The notes beneath the pieces were generated by a model. It did not search any database and had not been told where the DNA came from. It was given only the letters and a program-made list of their open reading frames with translations. Source: Ralstonia mannitolilytica (GTDB lineage: Bacteria > Pseudomonadota > Gammaproteobacteria > Burkholderiales > Burkholderiaceae). From it: a DNA stretch of 64,000 bases. Of the stretch, positions 57,333 through 64,000 are shown piece by piece. Within the stretch, counting starts at the first letter, position 1. Each line of letters opens with the position of its first letter. A program made the translations under genes and the position numbers. The DNA is taken from NCBI RefSeq assembly GCF_905397375.1, contig NZ_CAJPVG010000004.1, positions 186,001 through 250,000 of the forward strand. The letters are read 5' to 3'.

Positions 57333-58343
57333 ATGGACCCGACACCCCAACATCTTCTGTGGATGTACGAGAAGATGATCGAGATTCGCCAATATGAAGA
57401 GACCATGGCGAAGGTCTATCTGGAAGGCAAGCTGCCGCCGAAGATTCAGAAGGGCCTGGCGTTCGACATTGGCGCCGGCCCCGTGCCGGGGGAGATGCAC
57501 CTGTCGGCAGGGCAGGAGCCGGTGGCCGTCGGCGTATGTGCGCACCTGCGGCCCGAAGACACCGTGGTCGGGCCGCACCGTGCCCACCATTTCGCCATCT
57601 CCAAGGGCGTGCCGCTTGACGAGATGACGGCCGAGATCTTCGGCAAGGCCACGGGCCTGGGCCGCGGCAAGGGCGGCCATATGCACCTGTTCCACCCCGA
57701 GACGAAGTTCTCCTGCAGCGGCATCGTGGGCGCGAGCATGCCGCAGGCCTGCGGCGCCGCGCTCGCGGCACGCAAGTTCAACAAGGATTGGGTGGCGGTC
57801 GCCGTGTTCGGCGAAGGCGCGGCCAACCAGGGCGCGTTCCACGAATCGCTGAACCTGGCCGCGCTGTGGAAGCTGCCCGTCATCTTCATCTGCGAAGACA
57901 ACAAGTACGGCATCTCGGTCGAGAAATCCGAATCGACGGCGGTGCCGTCCAACGACGTGCGCGCGGCCGGCTATGGCATGCCGGGCGTGCTGGTCGATCG
58001 CAATGATGCCGTGGCGGTGTATCGCGCCGCCGGCCAGGCCGTGGCCCGGGCGCGCCGCGGCGAGGGCCCCACGCTGATCGAGGTGAAGACCGACCGCTAC
58101 CTCGGCCATTTCCAGGGCGACCCCGAAACCTATCGCCCGAAGGACGAGGCGAAGCACCTGCGCGAGTCCGATCCCATCAACCTGCTCGGCAGCAGCCTGC
58201 GTGCGTCGGGCCTGCTCGATGACAACGCGGATGCCGCACTGCGGGCCGCAATCGCTGCGCGCATCGACGCGGCCTACGACTTCGGCCGCAACAGCCCGTA
58301 CCCCGAGCCGAGCGACGCGCTGAACCACGTTTTCGTCCACTAA
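57333..58343 (+). CDS. TPP-dependent 2-oxo-acid/acetoin-type dehydrogenase E1 alpha subunit
   Basis: The 336-aa subunit has MYEKMIEIRQYEETMAKVY, GEMHLSAGQEPVAVGVCAHL, GLGRGKGGHMHLFHPETKF and the TPP-binding motif VAVFGEGAANQGAFHESLN (GEG...N, residues ~152-170), followed by FICEDNKYGISVEKSE. It resembles AcoA of acetoin dehydrogenase but has an extra segment LPPKIQKGLAFDIGAGPVPG near residue 40 that I do not recall from AcoA. With the beta subunit it should decarboxylate a keto substrate and pass the acyl group to the lipoyl protein. First gene after the sigma-54 promoter. Confidence 0.9.
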   Translation: MDPTPQHLLWMYEKMIEIRQYEETMAKVYLEGKLPPKIQKGLAFDIGAGPVPGEMHLSAGQEPVAVGVCAHLRPEDTVVGPHRAHHFAISKGVPLDEMTAEIFGKATGLGRGKGGHMHLFHPETKFSCSGIVGASMPQACGAALAARKFNKDWVAVAVFGEGAANQGAFHESLNLAALWKLPVIFICEDNKYGISVEKSESTAVPSNDVRAAGYGMPGVLVDRNDAVAVYRAAGQAVARARRGEGPTLIEVKTDRYLGHFQGDPETYRPKDEAKHLRESDPINLLGSSLRASGLLDDNADAALRAAIAARIDAAYDFGRNSPYPEPSDALNHVFVH

Positions 58344-58375
58344 GCAGCCCCTGCGGCCATTCCAGGAGACTCACC

Positions 58376-59449
58376 ATGCAAGCCTCACAAGGCGCGGCGC
58401 AGGGCGCGCGCACCCTCACCATGGCGCAGGCCATTTCCGAAGCCATCGGCCAGGAAATGGAACGCGACCCGCGTGTCTTCGTCATGGGCGAAGACATCGG
58501 CAAGTACGGCGGCATTTTCAGCGCGACCACTGGGTTGCTCGACCGCTTCGGGCCGGATCGCATCATGGACACGCCGATCTCGGAGACGGCCTTCATCGGG
58601 GCGGCGCTGGGCGCGGCGGCAGAAGGCCTGCGCCCCATCGCCGAGCTGATGTTCGTGGATTTCTTCGGGGTGTGCTTCGACCAGATCTACAACCATCTGG
58701 CCAAGAACACCTACATGTCGGGCGGCCGTGTCGCGCTGCCGGCGGTCATCACCACCGGCATCGGCGGCGGCTACAACGATGCGGCCCAGCACTCGCAATG
58801 CCTGTACGCGAGCTTTGCGCACATGCCAGGGATGAAGGTGGTCGTACCGTCCAACGCATACGACGCCAAGGGCCTGATGATCCAGGCCATCCGCGACGAC
58901 AACCCCGTCATCTTCTGCTACCACAAGGGCATCATGGGCCTGTCGTGGATGTCCTACTTCGAGGGCAGCACGAACGCGGTCCCCGAAGAGGCCTACACGA
59001 TCCCCTTTGGGCAGGCGCGCGTGGCGCGCGAAGGCCGCGACGTGACCATCGTCACGCTCTCGCAGATGGTGCAGAAGTCATTGTTGGCGGCCGAGCAGCT
59101 CGCCGCCGAGGGCATTGACGTTGAGGTGATCGACCTGCGCACCATCGTGCCGCTCGACCGCCAGGCCGTGCTGCGCTCGGTGGCCAAGACCGGCCGTCTG
59201 CTGGTGGCCGACGAGGACTACCTCAGCTTCGGCCTGTCTGGCGAGATTGCCGCCATCGTGGCGGAGAACCTCGACACCGTGGCATTGCGCGCGCCCGTGC
59301 GGCGCCTGGCGGTGCCCGACGTGCCCATCCCGTACTCCCGGCCGCTCGAGCAGTTCGTCATTCCGCAGGTCGACAGCATCGCCGCGCAGGTGCGTGCGCT
59401 GGTGCAGCACCCACCCGTTTCCTATTCACTCAAGCGAGAAGCAGCATGA
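58376..59449 (+). CDS. TPP-dependent dehydrogenase E1 beta subunit
   Basis: The 357-aa subunit has RTLTMAQAISEAIGQEMERD, VFVMGEDIGKYGGIFSATTG, MDTPISETAFIGAALGAAAE, GLRPIAELMFVDFFGVCFDQ and EVIDLRTIVPLDRQAVLRSV. It carries the conserved C-terminal VPYSRPLEQFVIPQ-like segment. The subunit pairs with E1 alpha to form the active site. Its stop overlaps the lipoyl-protein start by 4 bp. Confidence 0.92.
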   Translation: MQASQGAAQGARTLTMAQAISEAIGQEMERDPRVFVMGEDIGKYGGIFSATTGLLDRFGPDRIMDTPISETAFIGAALGAAAEGLRPIAELMFVDFFGVCFDQIYNHLAKNTYMSGGRVALPAVITTGIGGGYNDAAQHSQCLYASFAHMPGMKVVVPSNAYDAKGLMIQAIRDDNPVIFCYHKGIMGLSWMSYFEGSTNAVPEEAYTIPFGQARVAREGRDVTIVTLSQMVQKSLLAAEQLAAEGIDVEVIDLRTIVPLDRQAVLRSVAKTGRLLVADEDYLSFGLSGEIAAIVAENLDTVALRAPVRRLAVPDVPIPYSRPLEQFVIPQVDSIAAQVRALVQHPPVSYSLKREAA

Positions 59450-59697
59450 TCGACGTATTGATGTCCGACGCCGCCTGGCAGGACGTGGAAGAGGGCACCG
59501 AGGCCCTGTTGCAGGAGTGGCTCGTCAAGCCCGGGGAGGCGGTGAGCGCCGGGCAGCCGTTGGCGGTGGTGGAGCTCGTCAAGACCACGCATGAGGTAAC
59601 GGCGCCGGCCGACGGCGTGGTCGCCGCGCTGGAGGTGGCCGCGCAGGACACCTTCGGGCGCAGCGCCGTCCTCGCACGGCTGGAGCCCAAGGCATGA
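59446..59697 (+). CDS. Free-standing lipoyl-domain protein (E2 lipoyl carrier)
   Basis: The 83-aa protein is a single biotinyl/lipoyl domain: WLVKPGEAVSAGQPLAVVEL, the lipoylation hairpin ELVKTTHEV with Lys46, and EVTAPADGVVAALEVAAQDT. The usual DKA turn is replaced by VKT, as in AcoC. It is encoded separately from the E2 catalytic domain, overlapping both neighbours by 4 bp. It should be the swinging acyl carrier; the next-but-one gene could be its lipoate ligase. Confidence 0.88.
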   Translation: MIDVLMSDAAWQDVEEGTEALLQEWLVKPGEAVSAGQPLAVVELVKTTHEVTAPADGVVAALEVAAQDTFGRSAVLARLEPKA

Positions 59698-60404
59698 GCC
59701 ACGACCTTGCTTCCGTGCCGGAGGCCGGCGCGCGCCGTGTCGTGCCGCTCGCCGGCATGCGCGGCGCCATCGCGCGCTCCATGGGCGCCGCGTGGCAGGT
59801 GCCGCGCGTGGCGCAGTCGATCGAGGTGGATGCCACCCGGTTGGAAGCCGCCGTGCAGGCCCTGCAGCAGCAGCTCGGGCCGCAGTGCAAGGTCACGCTG
59901 ACGGCCTTCGTGCTGCGCGCTGTGGCGCTGACGCTGCGCGAGCATCCGCGCCTGAACGCCCGCGTGGTGGAAAAGGAAGTCGAGCTGATGCCCGACGTCA
60001 ACATCGGCCTGGCCGTCAGCCTCGACGAGGGGCTGATGGTGCCGGTGCTGCGCCAGGTCGATACGAAGCCGGTGGCCGACATTGCCGCCGAGAGCCGCCG
60101 CCTGGCGGAAGGCGCGCGGGCGGGCACGCTGTCACCGGGCAGCTACCAGCAGGGCACGTTCACCGTCACCAACCTGGGCATGACCGGTATCGACAGCTTC
60201 ACCCCGATCATCAACGTGCCGCAGGTCGCCATCCTCGGCGTGACGCGCGTTGCCAGGCGCGTGGTGGTGCGCAACGACAGCATCGTGATCGCGCCGATGA
60301 TGGGCCTGCATCTCGTCTTCGATCACCGCGCTGTGGACGGCTACCCGGCCGCGCGCTTCCTGACCGACCTGCGCACGCGGTTGGAAACCACGGAAGGCCT
60401 GTGA
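59694..60404 (+). CDS. E2 acyltransferase catalytic domain, no lipoyl or E3-binding domain
   Basis: The 236-aa protein is only the trimeric acyltransferase core of 2-oxo-acid dehydrogenase E2: PLAGMRGAIARSMGAAWQVP, VTLTAFVLRAVALTLREHPR, VNIGLAVSLDEGLMVPVLRQ, GTFTVTNLGMTGIDSFTPII and the catalytic DHRAVDG (His211, Asp215). Typical E2 chains have N-terminal lipoyl domain(s) and a peripheral subunit-binding domain before this core; both are absent here. The lipoyl domain is supplied by the upstream 83-aa protein. How E3 is recruited is unclear. Confidence 0.88.
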   Translation: MSHDLASVPEAGARRVVPLAGMRGAIARSMGAAWQVPRVAQSIEVDATRLEAAVQALQQQLGPQCKVTLTAFVLRAVALTLREHPRLNARVVEKEVELMPDVNIGLAVSLDEGLMVPVLRQVDTKPVADIAAESRRLAEGARAGTLSPGSYQQGTFTVTNLGMTGIDSFTPIINVPQVAILGVTRVARRVVVRNDSIVIAPMMGLHLVFDHRAVDGYPAARFLTDLRTRLETTEGL

Positions 60405-61183
60405 TGCTCGCGCCCGCCTTTCTTGCCGACGGCATCCACTGCGCGCAGGAGCAGGCGTGGAACCGCGCGCAGCTTGCGCAGCCGGTTCTGCGGCCCGCCG
60501 TGCGGCTGTGGACCTATGCGGCGCCCGGTGTCGTGCTCGGCCGCGCGCAGGCCACGCTGCATGCGCAGCTGGCGGGCGGCCGTACGCCGGTGGTCGTGCG
60601 CGATGCCGGAGGCGGCGCGGTGCTGACGGGGCCGTGGATGCTGTCCGCGTCGATCGTGCTGCCTGCAGACCACCCGTTGCTCGCGACCGGCACGGTGTCC
60701 AGCTACCGCTGGCTCGGGATGCTGCATGCGGGCCTGCTGCGCGATCTCGGCATGGCCGCCCATGCGGTGGCGCCCGAGGCGCTGCAGGCGGCGCGCCCGG
60801 ACCCGTCGCTCAAGTGGGCCTGCTTTGGCGGCCTGTCGCCGTGGGAAGTCGTTGTCGGCCAGCGCAAGATCGTTGGGCTCGCCCAGGTCCGGCGGCGCAC
60901 CGGCGCCTTGCTCACCTGCGGCACGCTGCTTTCACCTCCCGACTGGCCGCTGCTGTGCAGCGTGCTGGGCGCGGACACCGCCGACGTCGCGCGCTTGCAG
61001 GCCTGCACGACGTCGTGTGCGGAAGAGCTCGGCATGCCGCTGATGGCGACCGTCCTGGCCGAGCGCCTGCACCACATGCTCATCGACGTGCTGGGCGAAC
61101 ACGACGATCCGGGCGGCCCCGCTCAACCACGCCGCGCGCGCCGACCGGCGCCGGGCCCCCTGTCCGCCGCGGCGGGCCCGTGA
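60404..61183 (+). CDS. Lipoate-protein ligase-like protein (LplA/LipM superfamily)
   Basis: The 260-aa protein has the BPL/LplA/LipB fold marks: LWTYAAPGVVLGRAQATLHA, RDAGGGAVLTGPWMLSAS in place of the RRTSGGGAVYHD loop, and GQRKIVGLAQVRRRTGALL with Lys155 as the expected acyl-AMP lysine. A Pro/Arg-rich low-complexity tail follows near residue 230. The gene overlaps the E2 stop by one base. The obvious role is lipoylation of Lys46 of the 83-aa carrier. Ligase versus octanoyl transferase cannot be told apart by eye. Confidence 0.82.
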   Translation: MLAPAFLADGIHCAQEQAWNRAQLAQPVLRPAVRLWTYAAPGVVLGRAQATLHAQLAGGRTPVVVRDAGGGAVLTGPWMLSASIVLPADHPLLATGTVSSYRWLGMLHAGLLRDLGMAAHAVAPEALQAARPDPSLKWACFGGLSPWEVVVGQRKIVGLAQVRRRTGALLTCGTLLSPPDWPLLCSVLGADTADVARLQACTTSCAEELGMPLMATVLAERLHHMLIDVLGEHDDPGGPAQPRRARRPAPGPLSAAAGP

Positions 61184-61257
61184 TCCCACGGCCAACGCAG
61201 TGCATATCCACAAAACGAGGCGCGCCCTGTGCCCGCCCACAAAAGGAGGCAATCACC

Positions 61258-61830
61258 ATGAAACCCACGGCACCCGCTGGCCCCGCCATGCGCGTACTGG
61301 ACAAACAACCGAAGGTGTCGCGCCGAGGCTTTCTGCGCGGCAGCGGCCTGGCCGCGATCGGCGTCACGGTCATCCCGGCGGCCATGGCGGCCAGCAAGGA
61401 CGTGGCGGTCACGCAGAGCTTTCCGCGCCTCGGTACGGCCACCGGCAAGACGCTGGTGCGCATGGCGCGCGACATCTATCCGCACGACAAGCTGGCCGAC
61501 ACGTTCTACGTGGAGGCGGTCGCGCCCTATGACGCCGCCTCCGCCAAGGACCCGGCGGTAAGAACCCTGCTGACCGACGGCGTGAGGGACCTGGATCAAC
61601 GCGCAAGGCAGCGCTATGGCGTGCCCTATGCCCAGGTCAAAACCGAGAGCGAACGCGTGGCGCTGCTCAAGGACATCGAACCCACGCCCTTCTTCAAGAA
61701 GGTCCAGGGCGACCTGGTCACGGGGCTCTACAACAACAAGAAGCTGTGGCCGCTGTTCGGCTACGAGGGCTCGTCGTGGCAGAAGGGCGGCTACCTGCAC
61801 CGCGGCTTTGACGATATCGACTGGCTCTGA
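61258..61830 (+). CDS. Gluconate 2-dehydrogenase subunit 3-like protein, Tat-exported
   Basis: The 190-aa protein has a twin-arginine signal (SRRGFLRGSGLAAIGVTVIP) and a small helical domain with LVRMARDIYPHDKLADTFYV and FFKKVQGDLVTGLYNNKKLW. This matches the small (gamma) subunit that chaperones and co-exports GMC-type membrane-linked dehydrogenases. Lacking its own signal, the GMC protein downstream should be carried out to the periplasm with it. AAAGGAGG ribosome site. Confidence 0.85.
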   Translation: MKPTAPAGPAMRVLDKQPKVSRRGFLRGSGLAAIGVTVIPAAMAASKDVAVTQSFPRLGTATGKTLVRMARDIYPHDKLADTFYVEAVAPYDAASAKDPAVRTLLTDGVRDLDQRARQRYGVPYAQVKTESERVALLKDIEPTPFFKKVQGDLVTGLYNNKKLWPLFGYEGSSWQKGGYLHRGFDDIDWL

Positions 61831-61862
61831 GCCGGCACACAACAAAACAGGAGACAACCATC

Positions 61863-63443
61863 ATGGCGGATCAGGCAAGGTTCTCGCTCGACGATGACAG
61901 CGTCGTCGTGATTGTCGGTTCGGGGGCAGGCGGCGGCACGCTGGCCAACGAACTGGCGCAGCGCGGCGTCAAATGCGTGGTTCTGGAAGCCGGCAAGCAC
62001 TACACGCAGGCTGATTTCGAGAACGACGAATGGGCGATGTTCAACAAGATCTCGTGGCTCGACAAGCGCATCTCGGCCGGCGGCTGGCATCACACCAAGA
62101 CGTATCCGAACCTGCCGGCCTGGATTGTGAAGGGCGTGGGCGGCTCGACGGTGCACTGGTCGGGCGTGGCGCTGCGGTTCCAGGAGCACGACTTCCACAC
62201 CAGGACTACGTATGGCGCGATCCAAGGCGCCAACGTGCTCGACTGGCCCATCACGCTGGCAGAACTCGAGCCGTATTACGAACTGGCAGAGAAAAAGATG
62301 GGCGTATGCGGCACAAAGGCCAGCGGCCTGCCGCCGATGCCGCCGAACAACCACTACAAGGTGATCGAGGCGGGCGCGAAGAAGGTTGGCTACAAGCACA
62401 TCGTCCGCCCGGCGGCGTCCAACTCCGAACCGTACGACGGCCGGCCCGGCTGCATGCAGATCGGTTTCTGCATGCAGGGCTGCAAGATCGGTGCGAAGTG
62501 GTCCACGCTCTATACGGAAGTGCCGCGCGCGCAGGCCACGGGCAACGTTGAACTGCGGCCCGAATCGATGGTGCTGCAGATCCAGCACGACAAGCAGGGC
62601 CGTGCCAACGGCGTGCTCTACGTCGACAACAAGGGCCGCAAGCAGCTGCAGAAGGCGCGCGTGGTGTGCGTGGCCGGTAATTCGATCGAGTCGCCGCGGC
62701 TGCTGCTGAATTCGGCGTCGAGCATGTTTCCGGACGGGATGGCGAACTCGTCGGGGCAGGTGGGCAGGAACTACATGAACCACGCCACGGCGGCGGCGGT
62801 GTCGATCCACAAGAAGCCGGTCTACATGTACCGCGGCTTTGACATTGCCGCCGTGGTGGCTGACGAGGTGCCGCTCAACACCAAGCGCGGGTTTGTCGGC
62901 GGCTACTACCTTGAGGGCCTGGCGATTCACCTGCCGTACACGGCGGCGTTCATGAAGCCGGGCGGCTGGGGGCGCGACTTTACCTCGGCCCTGGAAATGT
63001 ACGACCACATGAGTTGTGTCTGGGTATGCGGTGAAGACCTGGCGCGCGAGCAGAACAGCATCACGCTGCATCCGACCGAGAAGGATCAGTACGGCCTGCC
63101 CATCCCCATCGTCACCAAGACCTATCACGAGAACGACGAGAAGATCACGGCGCACGGCCTCGTGCAGTGGCGCAAGGTGTCGGAAGCGGTGGGCGCGACC
63201 CGCGTGATCGACATGCCGGCCTATCCGGCCAGCCACAACATGGGCACCAACCGCATGAGCGCCAATGCCCGCGATGGCGTGGTCAACAAGTGGGGCCAGG
63301 CGCACGACGTGAAGAACCTGTTCATTTCCGACGGCAGCCAGTTCACGTCGAGCTCCGCGGCCAACCCCACGCTCACCATCGTGGCGCTGGCCATCCGGCA
63401 GGCGGAATACATTGCCGGGGCATTGAAACGGCAGGACATCTAG
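61863..63443 (+). CDS. GMC-family dehydrogenase with probable 3Fe-4S motif
   Basis: The 526-aa flavoprotein has the FAD motif VVVIVGSGAGGGTLANELAQ, VKGVGGSTVHWSGVALRFQE, C-terminal ASHNMGTNRMSANARDGVVN with the catalytic His, and AANPTLTIVALAIRQAEYI with the paired Asn. Residues 197-207 read C-x5-C-x3-C, the spacing of the 3Fe-4S ligands Cys212/218/222 of Burkholderia cepacia FAD glucose dehydrogenase alpha subunit. It forms the pair typical of periplasmic three-subunit dehydrogenases; the cytochrome c subunit is not in the window. Substrate class is alcohol or sugar. Confidence 0.9.
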   Translation: MADQARFSLDDDSVVVIVGSGAGGGTLANELAQRGVKCVVLEAGKHYTQADFENDEWAMFNKISWLDKRISAGGWHHTKTYPNLPAWIVKGVGGSTVHWSGVALRFQEHDFHTRTTYGAIQGANVLDWPITLAELEPYYELAEKKMGVCGTKASGLPPMPPNNHYKVIEAGAKKVGYKHIVRPAASNSEPYDGRPGCMQIGFCMQGCKIGAKWSTLYTEVPRAQATGNVELRPESMVLQIQHDKQGRANGVLYVDNKGRKQLQKARVVCVAGNSIESPRLLLNSASSMFPDGMANSSGQVGRNYMNHATAAAVSIHKKPVYMYRGFDIAAVVADEVPLNTKRGFVGGYYLEGLAIHLPYTAAFMKPGGWGRDFTSALEMYDHMSCVWVCGEDLAREQNSITLHPTEKDQYGLPIPIVTKTYHENDEKITAHGLVQWRKVSEAVGATRVIDMPAYPASHNMGTNRMSANARDGVVNKWGQAHDVKNLFISDGSQFTSSSAANPTLTIVALAIRQAEYIAGALKRQDI

Positions 63444-63586
63444 GCCCGCCGGCCTGGTCGCCGGCACGTTGCGGTGACCGGGCAAATCGATTAGCGTAGA
63501 CCGCATCGCGGGCCCCTCAACGACCGGCACGAGACCGGCGGCATGGGCTCCGCATCCCTTCCAATGCGGCGGCCAAGGAGACAGTC

Positions 63587-64000
63587 GTGCAGCAAAAAGC
63601 ACACCGCGCACATATCGAGCGGCTGCTCGCCTTTTCGCAGCAGCCGGGGGAGGCGCACGGCGTCATCGAGCGCTCGTGGCGGCGCTGCCTGGACGACTAC
63701 GGCCGCGACCCCAGCCGCCCGACGCCCGCGTACATCGTCGAGGCGCATCAGCTGCGCGAGCACAAAGACCAGATCGAGGATTTCCTGAGCGTCGCCCGCA
63801 CCGGCATGGAGCAGCTCTACAAGCGCGTCTCCGGCCTCGACTACGTGCTGCTGCTGACCGACGCCTATGGCGTCACGGTCGACTTCATCGGCAACGACCA
63901 CCTCGACCGCGAACTCAAGCGCTCCGGCCTCTATCTGGGCGCCGACTGGAGCGAATCGCGCGCCGGCACCTGCGCGGTCGGCACGTGCATCGTCGAGCAG
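63587..64000 (+). CDS. AcoR-type sigma-54-dependent activator, N-terminal part (cut by window)
   Basis: The frame is open from GTG 63587 to the window edge (138 codons seen), preceded by AAGGAGAC. It begins QQKAHRAHIERLLAFSQQPG and has HGVIERSWRRCLDDYGRDPS, then YVLLLTDAYGVTVDFIGND and LGADWSESRAGTCAVGTCIV. This is the GAF-containing sensory domain of AcoR-like enhancer-binding proteins; the AAA+ and Fis HTH domains would lie beyond the window. It is the likely activator of the upstream sigma-54 operon through the phased sites at 57098-57164. Confidence 0.85.
   Translation, partial: MQQKAHRAHIERLLAFSQQPGEAHGVIERSWRRCLDDYGRDPSRPTPAYIVEAHQLREHKDQIEDFLSVARTGMEQLYKRVSGLDYVLLLTDAYGVTVDFIGNDHLDRELKRSGLYLGADWSESRAGTCAVGTCIVEQ

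Noticed and set aside
57333..59449. Naming the E1 genes acoA/acoB outright
   Set aside because: The E1 alpha insertion near residue 40, the split E2, and the GMC pair do not match a standard acetoin operon, so the substrate is left open.

Overview
The window is GC-rich (about 65% by eye) and densely coded. It carries a core chromosomal backbone typical of beta-proteobacteria of the family Burkholderiaceae. Gene content and order (rng-maf-rlmH-rsfS-nadD-hemF-purD-yebC, rph-rdgB-hemW, yicC-gmk-rpoZ-spoT-greB) fit Ralstonia best; the genus is an inference from remembered gene order, not a database result.

Layout. (1) 1-11.6 kb is accessory: a frameshifted LysR remnant, a partial type VI secretion (T6SS) cluster (tagK-tagJ-tssE-tssF-tssG-tssA on minus, clpV on plus), a chimeric double-OmpA membrane protein, then degraded DNA. 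Genes for the T6SS sheath, Hcp, VgrG, TssK and the TssJLM membrane complex are not in the window. (2) 11.6-26.6 kb is core metabolism: RNase G, the maf-rlmH-rsfS-nadD-hemF block, purD, yebC, a HerA/YjgR ATPase, uracil salvage (NCS1 permease + upp), then an EamA exporter, an atypical SDR, methylglyoxal synthase and a quinone reductase. (3) 26.7-33.2 kb is a BMP-type nucleoside ABC importer and a Bcr/CflA efflux pump. (4) 33.5-39.6 kb is a 5-oxoproline (pyroglutamate) module: pxpBCA, the DUF969/DUF979 membrane pair, an orphan TRAP-type binding protein and pyrrolidone-carboxylate peptidase. (5) 39.6-56.5 kb is mostly housekeeping and envelope: tRNA-Ser(TGA), hemW, rdgB, rph, a PP2C phosphatase and Ser/Thr kinase pair, yicC, gmk, rpoZ, spoT, tRNA-Arg(ACG), greB, a DMT transporter with a divergent LysR, and small envelope proteins. 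(6) 56.5-64 kb holds a LysM/BON protein and a catabolic operon with a near-consensus sigma-54 promoter and three phased palindromic upstream sites, ending at the start of an AcoR-type activator gene.

The most interesting unit is the last operon. It encodes a TPP-dependent E1 (alpha, beta), an E2 split into a free-standing lipoyl domain and a bare catalytic domain with no E3-binding domain, a lipoate-protein-ligase-like protein, and a Tat-linked GMC dehydrogenase. The dehydrogenase has a C-x5-C-x3-C motif like the 3Fe-4S site of FAD glucose dehydrogenase. I infer a two-stage pathway: a periplasmic alcohol or sugar oxidation followed by cytoplasmic oxidative cleavage of a keto product. The substrate cannot be read from sequence.

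The T6SS remnant and the 5-oxoproline/DUF969-DUF979 module are the other regions worth a closer look.
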